The notes under the pieces are model-generated. The model had not been told where the DNA came from. It worked only from the letters and a program-made list of their open reading frames with translations, and made no database searches. From positions 310,001 through 374,000 of the forward strand of contig NZ_FOAZ01000006.1 in assembly GCF_900109465.1 (NCBI RefSeq): a stretch of 64,000 bases of DNA, in the 5' to 3' direction. The stretch is from Streptacidiphilus jiangxiensis. GTDB lineage: Bacteria; Actinomycetota; Actinomycetes; Streptomycetales; Streptomycetaceae. Positions 8,823-17,026 of the stretch are shown here, one piece after another. The position numbers were made by a program, and so were the translations under genes. Each line of letters opens with the position of its first letter. The first letter of the stretch is position 1.

Positions 8823-8996
8823 ATGGCACACCACAAGTCGAACAAGGCCGTCGAGGGCGACCCGGACACCGGCCACGGAGGTGGCCTGCCCCGGCGCCCC
8901 GACGAGGACGAACTCGAGGAGCGGACCGAGATCGACCGCGAGGAGGTCGGCCTGGATCCCGAGGGTGAGCCCGAGGAGGACGCGGCCGGGGGCTGA
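8823..8996 (+). CDS. Small acidic protein, 57 residues
   Basis: Short gene supported by a strong ribosome site (GAAGGAGG, four bases before the ATG). The product begins MAHHKSNKAVEGDPD and continues into a highly acidic tail (clusters such as DEDELEERTEIDREEV and EGEPEEDAAGG). It has no Cys, Trp or hydrophobic core, so it is probably intrinsically disordered. I do not recognise a named family. A SigB-like promoter can be read upstream (GTTTG at ~8763, 14 bp, then GGGGTT), suggesting general stress control, but this is tentative. It lies between the divergent fdhF-like gene and the Na+/H+ antiporter. Confidence 0.75.
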   Translation: MAHHKSNKAVEGDPDTGHGGGLPRRPDEDELEERTEIDREEVGLDPEGEPEEDAAGG

Positions 8997-9157
8997 TCCC
9001 GAGCTGCCCGGGTGCGCGACGAAACCGCTGGTGACTGGGTTAACGGGTTGATAAGATCCCGACACGGTGTGCCGGGAAGTCTGGTCGGCGCGGAGGGGCC
9101 GTTTGGCTGCGAGCACGCGGCCACGCCCTCCGGTGAGACTCGAAGGAACCCGTTTCG

Positions 9158-10723
9158 ATGCGCGCCGTGGGCACCGTCCTCCTCCTTGTCGTTCTGGCCA
9201 CCGTCGTGGCCACCGGCGCCAAGCGGTGGCGCATCCCCGCACCCTCGCTGCTGGTCCTGGTCGGCCTCGGCGTCGCACTCATACCCGGGACCCCGGAACT
9301 CCACATCGCGCCCGGGACCATCGGACTCGTGGTGCTGCCGCCGCTGCTCTACGCCTCGGCGGAGGAGCTGTCCCTGCGCGACCTGCGCAGCGTCTGGAAG
9401 CCGGTCATCATCCTGGCGTTCGGGCTGGTCCTCGCCTCGGCGGCGGTGATCGGCCTGCTCGGGGCGTGGCTGACCCCGCTCAGCGGCGCCATGGCCCTCG
9501 TGCTGGGCACCGTGCTGGCCAGCACCGACCCCGTCGCGGTCACCGCCCTCGGGCGTCGCCTCGCGCTGCCCGGACGGGTGCAGATGCTCGTCCAGGGCGA
9601 GAGCCTGTTCAACGACGCCACCTCCCTGGTCATGTTCAAGGTCGCGGTGGCCGTCGCCGTCTCCACCACGGCGGTGAGCTGGACCCAGGCCGGCGGCGAG
9701 TTCTTCCTGCTGGCCGGCGGCGGAACCGTCGTCGGGGCCGCCATCGCCGGGGTCGTCGCCCTGATCCGGCGGCGCACCACCGACCCGGTGCTGGAGACGG
9801 TGATCGCCCTGGTCACCCCCTACGCCGCCTACGTGCTCGCCGAGGAGCTGCACACCTCCGGGGTCACCTGCGTCGTCATCGCCGGCGTCCTGCTCGGGCG
9901 CTCCAGCCACCGGCTCACCGACGCCCGGATCCGGCTCCAGCTCCAGGCCGTCTACGCGGTCGTGGTGTTCCTGCTGGAGAGCGTCGTCTTCGCCATCGTG
10001 GGCCTGGAACTGCCCACCCTGGTCCGCGCCCTGCCCGCCGGCACCGGGGCCTGGCCGCTGCAGGCCCTGGCCATCGCCCTGGCTCTGATCGCGCTGCGGC
10101 TGCTGTGGATGCTGCCGCTCTCGGCCGCGGTCAAGCCGACGGCCGGTCGCCCCTCGTGGCGGCTGGCCGCGGTCGCCTCCTGGGCGGGCACCCGAGGCGT
10201 GATGCCGCTGGCGGCGGCACTCTCCATCCCGCTGACGACCGAGGCCCACCAGCCCTTGGAGGGCCGCGCCCTGGTCCTGACCCTGACCACCGCCGTCGTC
10301 ATCTTCACCCTCGTCGTCCAGGGGCTCTCCCTCGCCGCCGTGGTCAACCGCTCCGGCCTCGCGCTCGAACCCGAGCACACGGCCCGCGAGGAGGCCGACA
10401 CCCGCACCGCGCTCGCCCGCACCGCGCTGATCCACCTCGACGACATCACCGGCCTGGAGACCGTCCCCGACGCCGCCCTGGACCGCGTCCGACGCCGCCT
10501 CGACGCCCAGCTCGACCACGGTTCCGACGCCGACTCCGAGGAGAACGGCACTCCGGGAGGCCGGACCGTCCTGGCCGCCTACCGCGAACTGCGCCGCGAG
10601 GTCATCGCCGTCCAGACCGCGGAACTGCGCCGCCGCTACGACGACCACGAGATCAGCGACACCACGCGCCGCCGCCTGCAGCACGAGCTCGACCTGGAGG
10701 AGACGGGCCTCGGCGGTGCCTGA
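9158..10723 (+). CDS. CPA1-family Na+/H+ antiporter
   Basis: Membrane cation/proton exchanger, 521 residues. About twelve hydrophobic segments fill residues 1-400. The diagnostic CPA1 motif STDPVAVTALGRRL is followed by GESLFNDATSLVMFK, carrying the Asp pair expected to bind the cation. A GTRGVMPLAAALSIPL segment late in the membrane domain is also typical. The last ~120 residues are a charged cytoplasmic tail rich in Arg/Glu/Asp. It exports Na+ (or K+) against protons for pH and salt homeostasis. The ATG start is preceded by a GAAGGAACC-type ribosome site. It stands alone. Confidence 0.93.
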   Translation: MRAVGTVLLLVVLATVVATGAKRWRIPAPSLLVLVGLGVALIPGTPELHIAPGTIGLVVLPPLLYASAEELSLRDLRSVWKPVIILAFGLVLASAAVIGLLGAWLTPLSGAMALVLGTVLASTDPVAVTALGRRLALPGRVQMLVQGESLFNDATSLVMFKVAVAVAVSTTAVSWTQAGGEFFLLAGGGTVVGAAIAGVVALIRRRTTDPVLETVIALVTPYAAYVLAEELHTSGVTCVVIAGVLLGRSSHRLTDARIRLQLQAVYAVVVFLLESVVFAIVGLELPTLVRALPAGTGAWPLQALAIALALIALRLLWMLPLSAAVKPTAGRPSWRLAAVASWAGTRGVMPLAAALSIPLTTEAHQPLEGRALVLTLTTAVVIFTLVVQGLSLAAVVNRSGLALEPEHTAREEADTRTALARTALIHLDDITGLETVPDAALDRVRRRLDAQLDHGSDADSEENGTPGGRTVLAAYRELRREVIAVQTAELRRRYDDHEISDTTRRRLQHELDLEETGLGGA

Positions 10724-10909
10724 CCGCCGACGCGCTCACGACCACGTGCACGCATGGGCGACCGCGTCCGCGCGCCGGCGGAGCAGCTGACGACTCCCCG
10801 CACAGGTGTGACGGCCGGTGCCCTGGGTAGTCGCCGTGCGACCGGACACCAGCAAGGAGGCGGTCCCGATGCCTGCCACCCGCCCCGGACGGGGCGGTCG
10901 GGGAGCGTG

Positions 10910-11368
10910 ATGAGTCCACACTCCGTGACTGCCTTCCCGTCCGGCCCCTGGCACCTCGAGCTCTCCGGTGAGGCCGGGGTGGACCGCGTGGCCACCGGGA
11001 TCGCGTTCGTCCGGCGGGCCCTGGCCGAAGGACGCGCCGACGCCGAGCCGCGCGAAGCGGACGGGGAGCGGGCCCTCGACGTCGTGCTGGTCGACGTCGT
11101 GCTGGTCGCCGCCGAGCTGCTCGGGAACGCGGAGCGGCACGGCGGCGGCACCCGCTCCGTGGACCTCGAGCACCGCCCAGGCCTGCTCCGGATCATCGTG
11201 TGCGACACGAGCCCGCTCCCGCCCCGCCCCGTGCTGCCGCACCGGGCCGAACGTGCCGGCGGCCACGGACTCCACATCGTCGCGGTGCTCTCCGCCGACT
11301 GGGGATGGAGCCAGGACGGACCGGGCAAGGCCGTCTGGGCCGACCTTCCCCTTCCGCCGGTCGCCTGA
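10910..11368 (+). CDS. ATP-binding protein, anti-sigma/SpoIIAB-like histidine-kinase fold
   Basis: Soluble 152-residue protein with the GHKL ATPase fold of RsbW/SpoIIAB-type regulators, one of many such orphan proteins in streptomycetes. The N-box is VAAELLGNAERHGGG (~65-80), the D-box is IVCDTSP, and the G-box is AGGHGLHIVAVLSADWGW. In the family these bind ATP and either sequester a sigma factor or phosphorylate an anti-anti-sigma protein. The start is ATG 10910, or GTG 10907 immediately before it; GGGAG lies just upstream. An in-frame extension back to 10754 is open but Arg/Pro/Gly-rich and unlikely. No sigma partner is encoded alongside, so the target is unknown. Confidence 0.85.
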   Translation: MSPHSVTAFPSGPWHLELSGEAGVDRVATGIAFVRRALAEGRADAEPREADGERALDVVLVDVVLVAAELLGNAERHGGGTRSVDLEHRPGLLRIIVCDTSPLPPRPVLPHRAERAGGHGLHIVAVLSADWGWSQDGPGKAVWADLPLPPVA

Positions 11369-11398
11369 GCCGCCGCCCGGGCAGCGTCGGCCGCGGGT

Positions 11399-11430
11399 CA
11401 GCGCGGGTCGGCGCGGGTCGGCGCGGGTCA
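11399..11430. repeat. 10-bp tandem repeat spanning the FUSC stop codon
   Basis: Three copies of GCGCGGGTCR occupy 11401-11430, with a partial copy before them. The third copy contains the TCA (11428-11430) that is the TGA stop of the leftward FUSC gene. The minus-strand unit alternates GCCGACCCGC and GCTGACCCGC, so a single C-to-T change in the unit creates the stop. Confidence 0.7.
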
Positions 11431-12657
11431 GCGCGCGGAGCGCAGGGGCTCGCCGCGGGCGAGGCGGCGGACGCGGGCCAGGGGACCGCTGCGGCTGCGG
11501 CGCTGGCTGCCGCCACGGTCCAGCTCCTCCATCAGGCGCTGGGTGCGGTGCTCCAGGTCGAGTTCATCGAGGATCCGGTCGACCTCGGCCAGCAGCGCGC
11601 CGTGGAGCTGCCAGGCGGCCGGATGCCGTTGCACCTGCCGCAGCAGCAGCTCCGCGACGTGGTCGCGACTGGACCAGGCGGCCCGCAGTTCCGCGGCGAG
11701 GCGCTCCTCGGCGCCCTCCGCGTCCCGGCTGACCTGGGTCGTCACCAGCACGCCGAAGCTGACCAGGGCCCCGCCGAGATGTCCGAGGACGTCGCGCAGA
11801 CCGGCGGCGATCTCGGGTTCGAACAGCGGGTCGTCGCTGCCACGCCGTTTGGCGAGGTCGGTCAGCGAGCGGGCGAGGACGCGGACCACGACCACGCAGA
11901 TCTCCAGCGTGTCCAGCCCGGTGCGCAGCACCACGCGGGAGAGCAGCGGCTCGCTGATGCGCGGGTTCAGCCGCACGCTGTCCTCGGCCTGGCGCAGCGC
12001 CGCGTCGACCTCGGCGATGTACTGGTCCAGGCGCCGCGCCTCGTGCAGCCGCTCGGCGGCGCGGGCGACGGGGGTGGGGCTGTCCAGTTCCTCGCCCAGC
12101 CGCAGCAGCAGCTGCCGGACGCGGCGGGCCAGGTCCTCGATGGACTCGCCGGCGCTCTCCACCCAGACCGGCGGGGCGAACAGGAGGTTGAAGGAGAGCC
12201 CGACCCCGGCGCCGATCAGGGTCTCCAGCACCCGGTCCCAGGCCTGGGAGGCCAGCTGGGTGACACCGAGCACCAGCATCGCGCTGATGGCGACCTCTTG
12301 GACGAACTCCCCCACCCGGATGAACTGGCCCAGCGTCAGCGAGGCCAGGATGATCAGTCCCAGACTCCACCAGGAGAGTCCCATCACCGAACTGAAGCCG
12401 ATGGCCAGCACCACGCCCGCGACGACGGCGACGACCCGGCGCGCGCTCGTGGTCAATGTCGAGAAGAGGGTGACCTGCACGACGAGCAGGGTGGTCAGCG
12501 GCGCCGTGAGCGGCGCGGGCTGACTGCTCAGCTGCTCCGCGACGGCGTAGGACAGCGTCGCCGCGACCGTGCCCCGCAGCGTCTGCACCACCACGGGGTC
12601 ACGGCGGGCTCGGCTCAGCGCGCTCGGGCTGCTCAGGATGCGAGGGATGGCGGACAC
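11428..12657 (-). CDS. FUSC/aromatic acid exporter-family membrane protein
   Basis: Membrane protein of 409 residues starting at GTG 12657. Five to six hydrophobic segments occupy residues ~25-165, including VVAVVAGVVLAIGFSSVMGL. This is half of the FUSC-type membrane domain and is typical of the short actinobacterial versions. A long helical cytoplasmic region follows (~170-395), Leu/Arg/Glu-rich and predicted coiled coil. FUSC/ArAE proteins export aromatic acids or other organic anions; the substrate here is unknown. The C-terminus is Arg-rich and its stop codon lies inside a tandem repeat. Confidence 0.85.
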   Translation of the reverse strand: MSAIPRILSSPSALSRARRDPVVVQTLRGTVAATLSYAVAEQLSSQPAPLTAPLTTLLVVQVTLFSTLTTSARRVVAVVAGVVLAIGFSSVMGLSWWSLGLIILASLTLGQFIRVGEFVQEVAISAMLVLGVTQLASQAWDRVLETLIGAGVGLSFNLLFAPPVWVESAGESIEDLARRVRQLLLRLGEELDSPTPVARAAERLHEARRLDQYIAEVDAALRQAEDSVRLNPRISEPLLSRVVLRTGLDTLEICVVVVRVLARSLTDLAKRRGSDDPLFEPEIAAGLRDVLGHLGGALVSFGVLVTTQVSRDAEGAEERLAAELRAAWSSRDHVAELLLRQVQRHPAAWQLHGALLAEVDRILDELDLEHRTQRLMEELDRGGSQRRSRSGPLARVRRLARGEPLRSAR

Positions 12658-12739
12658 CCCCTACGTATGCCCCGTGCGGCGCGGGCCTTTCAAGCCGACA
12701 CACCACCTCCCTCCTCGACCCACCTCAGGTTCCGGATCC

Positions 12740-14518
12740 CTACGCCCCGCAGCCGGGCCCGGCGAGGAGCGGGTCGACGGTCAGGTCGGGGGCGTTGCCG
12801 CTGCAACGCAGCGGGCCGGTGACGGTGTCGGCCTCGAAGGTGGGCACGGCGGGCTCGGGAGGCAGGCCGCCGCCGCTGTTGGCGGTGAGCGTGACGGGGG
12901 CCGTCACGGTGTTGCCCGAGACGTCCAGGCCGCCCGTGTTCGCGGTCAGCGTCAGCGGGCCGCGGACGGTGTTGCCCCCGCAGTCGCCGGACGCGCCGGG
13001 TGCCGCTCCGACGAGCAGGAATCCGGTGGTGCCGTGGACGCTGACGGGCGCGTCGAAGGTGGATCCGCAGAAGGTGAGGGCGGCGGCGCCGTCGGCGGCG
13101 AGGGGACCGTGGATCTCGGCGCCCAGGACGGCCAGCGCGCCACCCGGGCGGACGGTGACGGGGCCGTCCTGGCTGCCGCCCGCCCCCAGGCACAGGGAGT
13201 CCCCCGACCGGACGGTCAGCGGGCCGTGGTGGGCGCCGGTCAGGCAGGGCCCGTCGAAGCCGACGGTGACGCCGGTCGGGGAGGCGCTCGCGCTCGGCAT
13301 GGAGCTGGGGTCGCCGCCGTAGGCGGCGGTGATCGGGTGGATGCCGGGCTGGAACCCGCTCGTGGTGAAGGCGGCGCGGCCGTCGGTCAACGGGACGGTC
13401 GCCAGCGCGGTGGTGCCGTCGGAGAAGGTGACCGTGCCGGTCGGTGTCGGGGCCCCGGCATTGTCCGGGCCGACGGTGGCCGTGAGAGTGACGGGACGGC
13501 CGAACAGGGGCGAGGTGGTGTCGGCGGTCAGGGTGGTCGTGGTGTCGTAGCGGAAGGAGACCGTGGCGTGGCCGTCGCCCTGGTTGACGCCCTGCAGCAG
13601 GGAGACGTCGGTGGCGTCCGAGGCGGCGTGGCTGCTGCCGCCGCCTCCCCCTGCCCCGTACAGGTTGCCCGGGTTGCCGCCGCCGGACCCGCCCGCGCCG
13701 CCGAACCAGCCGCCGCCTCCGCCCCCGCCGCCGTTCCCGCCGCGTGCGCCGTTCCCGCCGGGGCCGCCGCTGCCGGGGTCGGGCAGGCCGGTGTTGGGGT
13801 CGGTGTCGGTTCCCGGGATGCCGGGGCCGCCGAGGGCGGAGTTGGGGCTGCCCGTGCCGGGGCCGCTCTGACTGCCGCCACCGCCGGCGACTCCCGATCC
13901 GTCGGGTCCGCCACCCTGGCCGCCGTCCTGGGCGACCGGACCGCCGCCCGCGCCGCCGTGCAGCAGCGGACCGCCGTTGCCGGCTCCTCCGCCGCCGCCG
14001 GCGACCAGGACGCGGTCGCCCCCGCCGAAGGCGCCGGTCCGCACGTCCGAGGCGCCGCCGCCGGACCCGCCGCCGCCGTGGGCTCCGCCGCCGCCCGAGC
14101 CGTGGCCGAAGCCACCGGGCCGGGCGAACTCGCCGTGGCGCGAGCTGCCGGGTATGCCGGCGGCGCCGATCGTGAGCCGGAGGGTCTGGCCCGGTCGGAC
14201 GGCGAGGGTGGCCCGGGTCTCGCCACCCAGGCCTCCGGACGCCCCGGCGTTGGGCGGGTTCGGGGCGACGTATCCGGCGGCGCTGCCGCCCTCGGCGCCG
14301 AAGAGGTCGACGGTGACCGCGCTGACGCCGTCCGGGACGGTGAAGGTGTCGGTCCCGGTGGCGGTGTAGGTGCAGCTGTTCGGCGAGCTCGCCAGGACTC
14401 CGGTGGCACCGCAGGGCGACACGGCGGCGGCCGCGGCGGGGCCGGTGGCGACGGGCACGAGCACGGCCGTCAACAGGCCGGTGGTGCCGGTCAGCGCGAA
14501 CAGGACGGATCTTCTCAT
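12740..14518 (-). CDS. Secreted glycine-rich protein with bacterial Ig-like domain
   Basis: Exported 592-residue protein with a signal peptide (LFALTGTTGLLTAVLVPVAT, cleavage near residue 30). Residues ~35-115 form a beta-sandwich-like start (TYTATGTDTFTVPDGVSAVTVD). Residues ~115-300 are a long Gly-rich stretch with runs such as GGNGGGGGGGGWFGGAGGSG, as in the PF12810-type glycine-rich domain. Residues ~320-420 are an Ig-like module (TLTADTTSPLFGRPVTLTATV, then TGTVTFSDGTTALATVPL). The C-terminal ~170 residues repeat the theme GPLTVRSGDSLCLG / GPVTVRPGGALAVLG / GPLTLTANTGGLDVSG, a right-handed beta-helix-like ladder with about six turns. There is no LPxTG or membrane anchor, so it is probably a released or wall-associated structural protein. 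It lies 96 bp downstream of another secreted protein. Confidence 0.85.
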   Translation of the reverse strand: MRRSVLFALTGTTGLLTAVLVPVATGPAAAAAVSPCGATGVLASSPNSCTYTATGTDTFTVPDGVSAVTVDLFGAEGGSAAGYVAPNPPNAGASGGLGGETRATLAVRPGQTLRLTIGAAGIPGSSRHGEFARPGGFGHGSGGGGAHGGGGSGGGASDVRTGAFGGGDRVLVAGGGGGAGNGGPLLHGGAGGGPVAQDGGQGGGPDGSGVAGGGGSQSGPGTGSPNSALGGPGIPGTDTDPNTGLPDPGSGGPGGNGARGGNGGGGGGGGWFGGAGGSGGGNPGNLYGAGGGGGSSHAASDATDVSLLQGVNQGDGHATVSFRYDTTTTLTADTTSPLFGRPVTLTATVGPDNAGAPTPTGTVTFSDGTTALATVPLTDGRAAFTTSGFQPGIHPITAAYGGDPSSMPSASASPTGVTVGFDGPCLTGAHHGPLTVRSGDSLCLGAGGSQDGPVTVRPGGALAVLGAEIHGPLAADGAAALTFCGSTFDAPVSVHGTTGFLLVGAAPGASGDCGGNTVRGPLTLTANTGGLDVSGNTVTAPVTLTANSGGGLPPEPAVPTFEADTVTGPLRCSGNAPDLTVDPLLAGPGCGA

Positions 14519-14614
14519 GGGGTTGTGCTGCCTCTCCGGGTCGGCGGCGGCCGACCCGTGACGGGTCGTGCGATCGGGGGACCGAGTTGCTCGGGGAGAT
14601 CGGGGGGTCGTGGG

Positions 14615-15694
14615 TCAGACGCCGTCGTCGGCGCAGAGCGCCCAGACGTCGGAGTGGTTGGTCGTGGAACCCGCGCCACCGGTGTGGGTGGAGGCGGTCC
14701 AGTACGCGGCCGTGGTCGTGGCGTCGGCGACGGGGTTGCCGCTCGAGTCGCTGGGGTAGCTGCCGTTGAGGTGGTCGCCGCCCGAGCCGGGCCCGGTGAA
14801 GTCGGTGGTGGTGACGCTGCCGCCGCTGATCGCGGCGCCACCGCTGACCAGCGTGCCGTCGTTCGCGCCGCATCCCACGGTCGCGGTCAGGCCGGTGTCG
14901 GCGCTGTTGGGGCCGCTCACCTCGGTGTAACGCACGGTCACCGTGGTGCCGCTGACGTCGATGCCGCTCCCGCTGCAGATCGCGTACGCGTAGGTGGTGT
15001 TGGTGCTGCCGCCGCCTCCGCCGTTCCAGCCGACGGCTGCCCAGGAGTCGGGGTTGGTCTCGCCGTCCGCCGCGGCCTTCTGCCCGTAGTCGTGGGCGGC
15101 GTTGTCGAAGGTGGGGTAGCTCGCGGCGGGCTTGAGGCTGCCGACACCGGCCGGGGTGGTACGGGCGCCGCCGCCGAGCAGGCGGGTGCCGGACGGGCAG
15201 GTGGCGACGGTCAGACCCACCGTCGCGGCCGACGTCGGGCCGGCGAGGTCGTTCATGACGACCTGCGTGTGGTCGATCAGGCTGCTGGTGAAGCAGACCG
15301 CGTAGGGGGTGGTCGAGAAGGAGCTGTTGACCGCGCCGCCGCTGCCGCCGATGCCGAGCCAGTGCGTCACGTCGGTGCCCACGACGCCGGTGGAACCGGT
15401 GTACTCGGTGCTGCCGTCCGGGCTGGGCTCGGTGCCGTTGACGTGGTTGCCGGGCGCCGCACTGCCGGTGCCGACGGCCTGGTCGATCCCCCCGCCGGAG
15501 ATCAGGCCGCTGCCGCAGTCGGCGTGGGTGGAGATCTCGGAGAAGGTCGAGGTGGGGCCCAGGGTCGCACCTGGGGTGCGGACGGTGGCGGCCACCGTGT
15601 CGGCGTACGAGATCCCGGGTGCGGCGAGCACGAGCACGGCGCCGAACACGAGCGCCTTGCCCACGACGAGACGGTGCGTCGGACGGACGGACAT
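14615..15694 (-). CDS. Secreted protein with three ~110-residue Cys/Gly repeats
   Basis: Exported protein of 359 residues; ATG 15694 follows GAAGGGAA. The signal peptide is residues 1-31 (GKALVFGAVLVLAAPGISYA). The mature part has three related modules, each opening with Cys-x2-3-Gly-x-x-Leu-(I/L/V)-(S/G)-G-G (CGSGLISGGG, CPSGTRLLGGG, CGANDGTLVSGG). Two contain a (N/D)H-(V/L)-NG element (GNHVNGTEPS, GGDHLNGSYPS), and each closes with an aromatic strand ending in an Ala-x-Cys (YAVCF, YAICSG, WALCADDG). The paired cysteines probably form one disulphide per module. I do not recognise a named function. It is transcribed just ahead of the glycine-rich secreted protein, so the two may form a surface operon. 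Confidence 0.82.
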   Translation of the reverse strand: MSVRPTHRLVVGKALVFGAVLVLAAPGISYADTVAATVRTPGATLGPTSTFSEISTHADCGSGLISGGGIDQAVGTGSAAPGNHVNGTEPSPDGSTEYTGSTGVVGTDVTHWLGIGGSGGAVNSSFSTTPYAVCFTSSLIDHTQVVMNDLAGPTSAATVGLTVATCPSGTRLLGGGARTTPAGVGSLKPAASYPTFDNAAHDYGQKAAADGETNPDSWAAVGWNGGGGGSTNTTYAYAICSGSGIDVSGTTVTVRYTEVSGPNSADTGLTATVGCGANDGTLVSGGAAISGGSVTTTDFTGPGSGGDHLNGSYPSDSSGNPVADATTTAAYWTASTHTGGAGSTTNHSDVWALCADDGV

Positions 15695-15849
15695 GGGACA
15701 TTCCCTTCTGAGCGCGGACGAGCACCGACAGACTGGCGTTCGACCCGCGAGTAGCCCACTGGTGATCCGTACGGTGCGTCCGTCGCAGAACTGGGTGATC
15801 GACCAGGGCTGCTCCCACCTTCCGTGCCCGCCCGTCTCGATCAGCTCGC

Positions 15850-15861
15850 GATCGAATGATA
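15850..15861 (+). promoter_or_regulatory. Candidate operator copy 1 (GATCRAATGATC family), upstream of the regulator
   Basis: GATCGAATGATA matches 11 of 12 positions of the motif shared with 20010-20021 and 20086-20097. It lies 54 bp upstream of the regulator's ATG (15916), where it could mediate autoregulation. A further TGATCC follows at 15867-15872. Inferred from recurrence at promoter regions of this locus only. Confidence 0.5.
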
Positions 15862-15915
15862 CAAATTGATCCGAGCAGTCGATCGAGGGCGCACGCCCCG
15901 ACGCAGGAGGAAGCC

Positions 15916-16968
15916 ATGACGTTGACGGCCGAGCAGCGCCGGGCCCGGATCCTGGAGGTCGTACGGGAGTCGGGCACCGTCCGCGTCGTCGACCTGGCAG
16001 CCGGGATGGGACTGGCGGCCGTCACCGTGCGGCGGGACGTCGCCGCCCTCGCCGAGAGCGGCCAACTGCGCCGCTCGCACGGCGCCGTCTCCCTGCCCGG
16101 TGGCGAGGACGCCGCCGGGCCCGGAGGGCGCGACCTGGTCGTCGGCATCCTGGTCCCCACCATCGGCCTCTACTTCGACGAGATCATCGCCGGGGCGCGC
16201 GCCGCCGCGGACGCGGCCGGGGCGCGGCTGGTGCTCGGCGTCTCCGCCTACCGGCCCGCCGACGACCGGGCCAAGGTGGACCAGCTGCTCGCCTCGGGCG
16301 TCGACGGCCTGCTGGTCACCCCCAACTGGCGGCCGGACACGGCGCCGGAGGACAGCGAGTGGATCTGCGACCTCCCCGTCCCGACCGTCCTGGTCGAACG
16401 TCAGGCCCCGCCCGGCAGCCCCTTCGCGCAGCTCGACGCCGTCGGCTCGGACCATGGCCACGGCGTGCTGCTCGCCCTGCGGCACCTGGCCTCCCTCGGC
16501 CACGACGCCGTGCTGCTCGCGGCCCGCACGGACACCTGGACGGCGCACCAGGTGCGTGCCGGCTACGCCGAGGGCGTGCGCCTGCTCGGGCTCAAGGCAC
16601 TGCCGGTCGTCGACATCGACCCGCCGGGGAGCGACCTCGACGAGGTCGTCTCCCGCCTGGGCGGCGAGGACGGAGCCCGGGCGGTGCTGGTCCACAACGA
16701 CCAGGACGCGCTCCAGCTCGCGCCGCTGCTGCGCGCGCGGGGTCTCAAGGTGCCCGACGACGTCGCGGTGGTCTCCTACGACGACGTGGTCGCGGCCCTC
16801 GGCGACCCGCCGCTGACGGCGGTGGCGCCGCCGAAGCACTTCGTCGGGCGGGCGGCGCTGGAACTGCTGCTGGGACGCGTCACCGAGGCCGAGCCGTCGC
16901 CGGTGCGCCACGTCGCGCTGCTGCCCGACCTGAAGATCCGCACCTCCTGCGGCGGCGCGGCGGGCTGA
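15916..16968 (+). CDS. Transcription regulator: DeoR-type HTH fused to LacI-type sugar-binding domain
   Basis: DNA-binding regulator of 350 residues; ATG 15916 follows a perfect AGGAGG. Residues ~5-60 are a DeoR-family winged helix-turn-helix (LTAEQRRARILEVVRESG, then VVDLAAGMGLAAVTVRRDVAAL and GQLRRSHGAV). Residues ~70-345 are the periplasmic-binding-protein-like sensor of LacI regulators (GILVPTIGLYFDEIIAGARAAA, VDGLLVTP, DDVAVVSYDD). This DeoR-HTH/LacI-sensor combination is known in actinomycetes and usually responds to a sugar. The facing operon (17022-19945) and the ABC importer (20218 onward) make it the obvious local regulator. Its candidate operators are at 15850, 20010 and 20086. Confidence 0.92.
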   Translation: MTLTAEQRRARILEVVRESGTVRVVDLAAGMGLAAVTVRRDVAALAESGQLRRSHGAVSLPGGEDAAGPGGRDLVVGILVPTIGLYFDEIIAGARAAADAAGARLVLGVSAYRPADDRAKVDQLLASGVDGLLVTPNWRPDTAPEDSEWICDLPVPTVLVERQAPPGSPFAQLDAVGSDHGHGVLLALRHLASLGHDAVLLAARTDTWTAHQVRAGYAEGVRLLGLKALPVVDIDPPGSDLDEVVSRLGGEDGARAVLVHNDQDALQLAPLLRARGLKVPDDVAVVSYDDVVAALGDPPLTAVAPPKHFVGRAALELLLGRVTEAEPSPVRHVALLPDLKIRTSCGGAAG

Positions 16969-17026
16969 GCACGACTACGCCGCGCCGGACACGCGGGACG
17001 CGCGGGACCCGCTGGGCGTGCTCAGC
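16964..17026. terminator. Long-loop inverted repeat between convergent genes
   Basis: GCTGAGCACG (16964-16973) and its exact complement (17017-17026) flank a 43-nt loop. Each arm includes the stop codon of one of the two convergent genes (TGA 16966-16968 and TCA 17022-17024). The second arm also forms a small hairpin (CCGCTG/CAGCGG). It is probably a bidirectional terminator. Confidence 0.45.

Noticed and set aside
8657..10684. 675-residue open frame on the minus strand
   Set aside because: It lies antisense to the clear Na+/H+ antiporter and has Gln/Gly/Asp-rich composition typical of antisense frames in high-G+C DNA.
12569..16163. Two open frames of over 1000 residues on either strand across the secreted-protein genes
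   Set aside because: Composition is Gly/Ala/Val or Arg/Pro monotony without domains; the proper genes have signal peptides and ribosome sites.
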